Assembly: GCF_028993635.1 (NCBI RefSeq)
Contig: NZ_CP118631.1
Span: 1,054,001 to 1,118,000, forward strand
Direction of reading: 5' to 3'
DNA: 64,000 bases
DNA from: Mucilaginibacter sp. SJ
Lineage (GTDB): Bacteria; Bacteroidota; Bacteroidia; Sphingobacteriales; Sphingobacteriaceae
Numbering within the stretch: position 1 is the stretch's first letter; each line of letters begins with the position of its first letter. The notes below the pieces were generated by a model that was not told where the DNA came from, searched no databases, and worked only from the letters and a program-made list of their open reading frames with translations. The position numbers and the translations under genes were made by a program. This document shows positions 59,455 to 64,000 of the stretch, piece after piece.

Positions 59455-61122
59455 TTACTTTTCAAGCAAAGGCAGCTCAAAATAAAAAGTAGCGCCTTCA
59501 CCAAGCTCGCTTTCAACCCCTATATCACCGTTATGATTATTAATGATCTCAGCCGAGATATAAAGTCCCATACCAAGGCCGCTCGTCATAAATTTTTTAT
59601 CCTCGACACGATAAAACCGCTCAAAAATATGCTCGATCTGTGCGGCCGACAATCCTATGCCAAAGTCTGTTACTGATACACGTACCTTTCCGTTTATATT
59701 CCTGGTTTCAATAATGATATTTTTATTGTCGGTTGAATATTTTACAGAGTTGTTAATGAAATTTACGAGTACCTGTTCCAGGCGCCCGGCATTTCCGTCT
59801 ATAAAAAAATCATTTTCCGATTTATTGATAAAATTAAATTCAGGGTACAGGTGGATAGCATTTTCTAAAGTTGACGCTACGAGGTCACGAAGATTTACTT
59901 TCGCCATGGCATACTCAAGCCCTCCCGCATGAATTTTGCTTACATCAAGCAAATCGTTAACCAAACGCTGAAGCTTATTTAAAGCAGTGCCGGCCTTTTC
60001 AATATATTGTTTTACTATTGATGGTACTTCCTCTTTTTTATAAGCCGAAATAAGTTGTAAATAGCCTTTCAGGCTGGTTAAAGGGGTTTTAAGTTCATGG
60101 CTGGCCACACCGATGAACTCATCCTTCAAATCAAGCTGCTTTTTCTGTTCCTCAATGTCGGTCGCGGTACCTACCCAAAAAAGAATCTCCCCGTTATCAT
60201 CTCTTAACGGCACTGCGCGGTTGAGGTGCCAACGATAAGTATTATCCCAGCGGAGGTACCTGTTTTCCAGTTCAAAAACACTCCCGCTTTGCAAAGAGTC
60301 CAGGTAAGCACGCATTGTTTTTTGCAAATCATCTGGGTGTACGATCTGTTGCCAGCCCCAGCCTGCTGTTTCACCATATCGCCTGCCCGTATAATCAAAC
60401 CAGCGCTGATTATAGAAATCGACTTCGCCGCCAGGCAAATTTGTCCAGGTCATTTGAGTAATGTTATTAGCCAGCAACTTAAAATGCTCCCGGCTTACAA
60501 GCAAATCATTGGTACGCTCCCTTACAGTATCTTCCAGGTCATTATTCAACCTTTCGGCAATGTTCTGGGCTTCTTCCAGTTGATCATTTTTAATTTTCAG
60601 TTCCCATTCTGTTTCCTTTTGGGCGGTCAAATCGGTCAGGATCAAACTCAATGCCGTTCCTTCATCAAGGTCAAGTGTGGTACATGATAATAAACAGGGC
60701 GTCAGCTTACCATCCCGATTTGATAACAAAACCTCGCCCTTGCAATCGGCATTCCAGCCCTCCCTGATTATCTGCGCATACTTGTCCACCGAAACTTCGG
60801 CAACAAAAGTGTTAAAGTTTAGCCCGATCACTTTTTCCAACGGTTCATTAACCATAGCCGCGAAGCTCGAATTGCTATATAATATAACGCCCTCGCGATT
60901 CAACGTAACCGCCCCTTCATTCATTTTTTCAATAAAAACGCGGTAGGTTTGATCGGCCGTTTTCAACGTATAAAGCTGGTGGCCTTCATCATCTTTAACT
61001 ATAAAGGCATCAACCTGACCATTACGAATAGCAGAAATGGCGTCGGTAGCTTCTTCTAATTGATATCGAAGCTTATTGTTTTCCGCAAGCAACTGCTCAT
61101 ATGTAAGTTTGTCCGGCTCCAT
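59455..61122 (-). CDS. PAS-domain sensor histidine kinase of the kai operon
   Basis: The 555-residue soluble kinase has an N-terminal coiled coil (about 5-30), a PAS domain (about 60-170, VTLNREGVILYSNSSFAAMVNEPLEKVIG), a second coiled coil (170-205), a second PAS/PAC domain (about 210-325, MTWTNLPGGEVDFYNQRWFDYTGRRYGE and WVGTATDIEEQ), HisKA with EFIGVASHELKTPLTSLKGYLQL (phosphoacceptor His342), and an HATPase domain (NFINNSVKYS, VTDFGIGLS, GLGMGLYISAEII). No membrane segment and no KaiB-like domain are present, so it differs from SasA. It lies 2 bases after a kaiB gene in a four-gene operon, and is a plausible output or input kinase of the KaiBC proteins. No response regulator is next to it. 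Confidence 0.92.
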   Translation of the reverse strand: MEPDKLTYEQLLAENNKLRYQLEEATDAISAIRNGQVDAFIVKDDEGHQLYTLKTADQTYRVFIEKMNEGAVTLNREGVILYSNSSFAAMVNEPLEKVIGLNFNTFVAEVSVDKYAQIIREGWNADCKGEVLLSNRDGKLTPCLLSCTTLDLDEGTALSLILTDLTAQKETEWELKIKNDQLEEAQNIAERLNNDLEDTVRERTNDLLVSREHFKLLANNITQMTWTNLPGGEVDFYNQRWFDYTGRRYGETAGWGWQQIVHPDDLQKTMRAYLDSLQSGSVFELENRYLRWDNTYRWHLNRAVPLRDDNGEILFWVGTATDIEEQKKQLDLKDEFIGVASHELKTPLTSLKGYLQLISAYKKEEVPSIVKQYIEKAGTALNKLQRLVNDLLDVSKIHAGGLEYAMAKVNLRDLVASTLENAIHLYPEFNFINKSENDFFIDGNAGRLEQVLVNFINNSVKYSTDNKNIIIETRNINGKVRVSVTDFGIGLSAAQIEHIFERFYRVEDKKFMTSGLGMGLYISAEIINNHNGDIGVESELGEGATFYFELPLLEK

Positions 61123-61124
61123 AA

Positions 61125-61442
61125 TTAGCTTTCTGTAAGTATTCCCAGCCCTTTTAAAACTTTGTCGGTGTTTGACATATCTCCGATAAGCTTGCGTTCG
61201 ATGCCGGGAGATTTTTTAATAAGTAAAGGCAATGCTATGATCTGTTCTTCCCGGGCAATGAGCGGTTGCTGATAGACATCAATTATCTCGAGCTCGTAAT
61301 TAGGCTTAAGGTATTGCTCACAAATAATTTTCAAGTTGGCTATTGCCCTGACAGAATTGGGCGATGCCCCAATTACAAATAAACGCAATCGGAAAAATTG
61401 ACTTTCTCCCTGATCTAAAGGCAACTGGTTTTGCTCGGTCAT
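61125..61442 (-). CDS. kaiB: KaiB-like protein (second paralogue)
   Basis: The 105-residue KaiB-family protein shows RLRLFVIGASPNSVRAIANLKIICEQYL, YELEIIDVYQQPLIAREEQIIALPLLIKK and KLIGDMSNTDKVLKGLGI, aligning over its length with cyanobacterial KaiB ([38 protein letters not shown] and GDLSNREKVLIGL). It is more divergent than its neighbour: the LPLL motif lacks the proline-rich PTLxKxxPPP turn, with a single P-G-I in its place, and it has a longer polar N-terminus. Cyanobacterial KaiB switches fold to bind phosphorylated KaiC; whether this paralogue can do so is unknown. It begins 4 bases after the other kaiB and ends 2 bases before the kinase gene. Confidence 0.9.
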   Translation of the reverse strand: MTEQNQLPLDQGESQFFRLRLFVIGASPNSVRAIANLKIICEQYLKPNYELEIIDVYQQPLIAREEQIIALPLLIKKSPGIERKLIGDMSNTDKVLKGLGILTES

Positions 61443-61446
61443 CTAA

Positions 61447-61743
61447 CTATTTACTTACTGGTATTATATTCAATCCAACCAAAACTTTTTCCTCATTGCT
61501 CAAGTCGCCTATTATTTTGCGAATCGGTTCAGGTACTTTTCTTACCAGCGTGGGGATTGCAAATATTTGATCCCCTTCGGCCAGTTGAGGCTGCTGCAGC
61601 AAGTCAATTACTTCAATAACATACTGACCTTTCAAATGTTCTTCACAATATTTTTTAAGGTTGGTGAGCGCGGTAACTGATTTAGCAGTTTTGCCCGCTA
61701 TATACAGCCTTAACTCATATTTTATACCTTCATCCAGTTCCAT
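61447..61743 (-). CDS. kaiB: KaiB circadian clock-type protein
   Basis: The 98-residue protein is a clear Kai[86 protein letters not shown]. The [23 protein letters not shown] and EKVL motifs match the cyanobacterial protein closely, including the prolines linked to its fold switch. It binds the KaiC ring in cyanobacteria to time the phosphorylation cycle. Its start overlaps the kaiC stop by one base (TAATG), so translation is coupled. A second, more divergent KaiB follows. Confidence 0.95.
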   Translation of the reverse strand: MELDEGIKYELRLYIAGKTAKSVTALTNLKKYCEEHLKGQYVIEVIDLLQQPQLAEGDQIFAIPTLVRKVPEPIRKIIGDLSNEEKVLVGLNIIPVSK

Positions 61744-63491
61744 TATTTTTTACTTTTTGATTTACTTTTAAGCGTATCCGCATTTCCTCGTCGAATGTCG
61801 GTTATCTCTTGCCGGTTTCTTTCCATAATATCCTGTTTCAACTCTTCTTCCAGGTATATTTTGTTTAATTCCTCCTCTGTCGATTCAAATTCGGCCTGCA
61901 AGCTTGCAATTTTTGATTCAAGCATCATACGCCGGCGCAATATCTCTTTGTCTTTACGGGATATAGCAAACTCCCTCAGCGCTACGCCAGTTTTTTCTTT
62001 TAATTTTTGTGCTTCCCTTGCCGATCCTGTAAGCACTCCATCGGGGCCAAGATAAACATCAACCAGGCTTAACCCCTCGTCGGTAATAGTAAACTCGCGT
62101 ACCTGGTTTGAGTGGCTCATCCCACGCGATTTCATAATATATAACCCCCTGTTACGTTCACCGTTCGATTCGATATCCCTTACAAGCAGCCAGGTATCAA
62201 CTAATGATGATACGCCTTCATCGGTTTGTTCACTTACCACCGTATTTAAACCAAGGGCGGTAAACATAACCGTGATCTGCTCATCCTGTAAAAAATCTAT
62301 CAGCCTTATCAGCATCGATTTTACTTCACTTACCGAACCCACCGTAATGAGGTTTGTAATCGGGTCGAGGATCACCGCCGCGGGTTTAAATCTTTTAATA
62401 ATTTTATAAATAGCAACGAGGTGCATTTCAAGACCGTAAAGCGTAGGACGCGAGGCATGAAATTCAAGCAAGCCATTGTCAATGTGTTTTTGCAGGTCGA
62501 GATTGATTGATTTCATATTGCGAAGGATCTGTTTGGGCGATTCCTCGAACGCAAAATAAAGGCACTTCTTTTTGTTATTGCAAACCTCATTGGCAAAGCA
62601 GGCCGCAATACTTGTTTTGCCGGTGCCGGCCGTGCCCGAAACCAGGATACTGCTGCCCTGAAAAAAACCCTTGCCTCCAAACATGCTGTCAAGAGAAGGT
62701 ATCCCCGATGAAATTCTTTTTGATGATACTTCTTTTTCGAGACCTAAAGATGTTACCGGAAGCACGGAAATGCCATCTTCATCAATTAAAAATGGATATT
62801 CGTTGGTACCATGCTGTGTACCACGATATTTTACCACGCGCAAACGACGGGTTGAGATCTGATTTACAACCCTGTGATCAAGCAGGATCACACAATCTGA
62901 AACATATTCTTCAAGCCCCTGCCGTGTCAATGACGAGCCGTCACCTTTTTCGCCGGTTATAATAGCAGTTACACCTTTTTCCTTTAAAAAAGTAAAAAGC
63001 CTTCTAAGCTCGGCCCTCAATATAATTTGGTTTGATAAACCCGAAAAAAGATTTTCCAGGGTATCCAGTACTACTCTTTTTGCCCCGATGCTGTCAATAG
63101 CAAAGCCTAAGCGGATAAACAAACCTTCCAAATCATATTCGCCGGTCTCCTCAATCTCGCTTCGGTCTATATGCACATGATCAAGCCTTAATTTTTTATC
63201 ATCCTGGAGTTTATATAAATCAAAGCCAAGCGATGCTACGTTCGAAGCCAGTTCATCTGCCTTTTCTTCAAAAGCCATAAAAACACCGGGCTCATTAAAC
63301 TCGGTAGCTCCCCTTACGATAAACTCAAGCGACATAAGTGTTTTACCACAACCCGCTTCACCACATATCAGCGTTGGCCTTCCCTCGGGTAAACCGCCGC
63401 CTGTTATTTCATCTAAACCGGTAATACCGGTAGGAGTTTTGGGCAATTGCGCAAACGTTATAAGCTGCTGTTTTTTATGCAATTTGGTCAT
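61743..63491 (-). CDS. kaiC: KaiC-type clock ATPase/kinase
   Basis: The 582-residue protein has two RecA-like domains. CI (about 20-245) has Walker A GEAGCGKT (44-51), paired glutamates 75-76 (FEE) and Walker B-like [14 protein letters not shown] (about 255-490) has Walker A GTAGTGKT (286-293), glutamates 316-317 and [11 protein letters not shown]. The phosphorylation region [13 protein letters not shown] places Thr423, Ser428 and Ser429 at the T426/S431/T432 positions of cyanobacterial KaiC (spacing kept). After CII a coiled-coil extension of about 85 residues, rich in Glu/Lys/Arg, replaces the KaiA-binding tail. It should form hexamers with ATPase and autokinase activity. It is the first gene of kaiC-kaiB-kaiB-kinase and divergent from a PAS protein gene. 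No KaiA is encoded here. Confidence 0.95.
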   Translation of the reverse strand: MTKLHKKQQLITFAQLPKTPTGITGLDEITGGGLPEGRPTLICGEAGCGKTLMSLEFIVRGATEFNEPGVFMAFEEKADELASNVASLGFDLYKLQDDKKLRLDHVHIDRSEIEETGEYDLEGLFIRLGFAIDSIGAKRVVLDTLENLFSGLSNQIILRAELRRLFTFLKEKGVTAIITGEKGDGSSLTRQGLEEYVSDCVILLDHRVVNQISTRRLRVVKYRGTQHGTNEYPFLIDEDGISVLPVTSLGLEKEVSSKRISSGIPSLDSMFGGKGFFQGSSILVSGTAGTGKTSIAACFANEVCNNKKKCLYFAFEESPKQILRNMKSINLDLQKHIDNGLLEFHASRPTLYGLEMHLVAIYKIIKRFKPAAVILDPITNLITVGSVSEVKSMLIRLIDFLQDEQITVMFTALGLNTVVSEQTDEGVSSLVDTWLLVRDIESNGERNRGLYIMKSRGMSHSNQVREFTITDEGLSLVDVYLGPDGVLTGSAREAQKLKEKTGVALREFAISRKDKEILRRRMMLESKIASLQAEFESTEEELNKIYLEEELKQDIMERNRQEITDIRRGNADTLKSKSKSKK

Positions 63492-63892
63492 AACAAATCC
63501 AATCTGTTTAAACTACCCGCATACCACAACCATCAAGTATACAGGATTTTGTTTTATTGGTATGGTAATAGTGATACTTATAAAATTGTTTTGGCATAAT
63601 TGATTTTGTGAATTAAAAAAATCAAAAAACGTGGTGAACTTACCGTACTGATAATACAAATAAATCTCCCGATTATACAAACGTTTGAAACCTCATATTA
63701 TCAAATTCTCTAAAAACAGATTTAAACATTTATACAGGTATACCGTTTAAAAAACAAGGTATACGCTTCTATAACCCGTTTTTATCAATAACTGCTATAT
63801 AACGGCATACTCATTAATTGAAAATTATGATGTATGAATTGAGATTTTGATCTTAATTATTATAGCCTATATTTATAAATATTATTTATATA
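63492..63892. promoter_or_regulatory. Divergent promoter region of kaiC and a PAS protein gene
   Basis: The 401-base region is AT-rich and presumably holds promoters in both directions. CAAACGTTTG (63678-63687) is a perfect 10-base palindrome of LacI-operator type. AGGTATAC occurs at 63736-63743 and 63757-63764, 21 bases apart (two helical turns), and GTATAC occurs again near 63536. No clear TAnnTTTG element was found for kaiC. No terminator or RNA gene is visible. Confidence 0.4.
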
Positions 63893-64000
63893 ATGAATAA
63901 CGACGCCGGCCTTCATCAACAATTAAGCGAAGATATTTTCCGTATGCTGATCAGGGAATCTCCTACCCCGGTAGCATTATATATTGGCAAAACAATGGAG
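63893..64000 (+). CDS. Start of a PAS-type signalling protein (partial)
   Basis: An ATG at 63893 opens a frame that runs 36 codons to the window edge. The sequence (FRMLIRESPTPVALYIGKTME) resembles the start of the first PAS domain in large Sphingobacteriaceae sensor histidine kinases, where SPTPVALY is usual. The rest, including any kinase domain, is outside the window. It is divergent from kaiC and may share regulation with it. Confidence 0.6.
   Translation, partial: MNNDAGLHQQLSEDIFRMLIRESPTPVALYIGKTME

Noticed and set aside
1..64000. CRISPR arrays, tRNA or rRNA genes, insertion sequences, prophage genes
   Set aside because: I looked for regular spacers, cloverleaf and rRNA-like sequence, transposase motifs and phage structural genes on both strands and found none.

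Overview
The window reads as chromosomal DNA from a Bacteroidota bacterium, most likely a member of the Sphingobacteriaceae close to Mucilaginibacter or Pedobacter. The grounds are a type IX secretion cargo with a gliding-type C-terminal domain next to a PorP/SprF protein, two ECF sigma/FecR modules, a SusC/SusD pair with DUF-type surface lipoproteins, a short RpoD-like sigma factor and promoter matches of the TTTG/TAnnTTTG kind. I see no rRNA, tRNA, CRISPR array, insertion sequence or prophage. Most genes are ordinary single-copy chromosomal genes; about two thirds lie on the minus strand.

Layout. 1-386: edge of an acidic disordered protein. 649-5198: secreted PKD-repeat protein and PorP/SprF. 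5857-6561: NUDIX-winged-helix regulator with a dead NUDIX box. 6736-11167: heterodimeric ABC exporter divergent from a MarR regulator. 11195-15859: acetyltransferase, then a ybbA-ybbP-tesA-like operon. 15917-20224: LacI regulator, low-complexity secreted protein, sorbosone-dehydrogenase-like lipoprotein and a Rid-family protein. 20270-23713: sigma/FecR/STN module whose last gene carries a frameshift. 23815-31929: hybrid histidine kinase, GH35 beta-galactosidase, alternative sigma factor with threonine dehydrogenase, Lrp and ArsR regulators. 32008-33216: MFS transporter. 33287-43256: sigma/FecR/SusC/SusD locus with two surface lipoproteins and no glycosidase. 43702-58455: housekeeping and miscellaneous genes (histidine kinase, DUF5916 protein, ArgE-like peptidase, KgtP-like permease, DUF2851, HAD, CbpA/CbpM, membrane MutS-like protein). 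58592-63491: enoyl-CoA hydratase, then a kaiC-kaiB-kaiB-histidine kinase operon. 63893-64000: start of a further PAS-type protein.

The most notable locus is the kai operon at the right end. It encodes a two-domain KaiC with both Walker A motifs, both paired glutamates and all three phosphorylation positions kept as T/S/S, two different KaiB proteins, and a PAS histidine kinase, joined by 1-base overlaps or gaps of a few bases and without KaiA. The second is the sigma/FecR unit at 20270-23574, in which an STN-bearing protein with about ten 15-19-residue repeats takes the place of the usual TonB-dependent receptor. Other points are a textbook asymmetric ATPase pair in the ABC exporter, shared operator-like motifs for the MarR, ArsR and LacI regulators, and several imperfect inverted repeats that abut or overlap gene stop codons.
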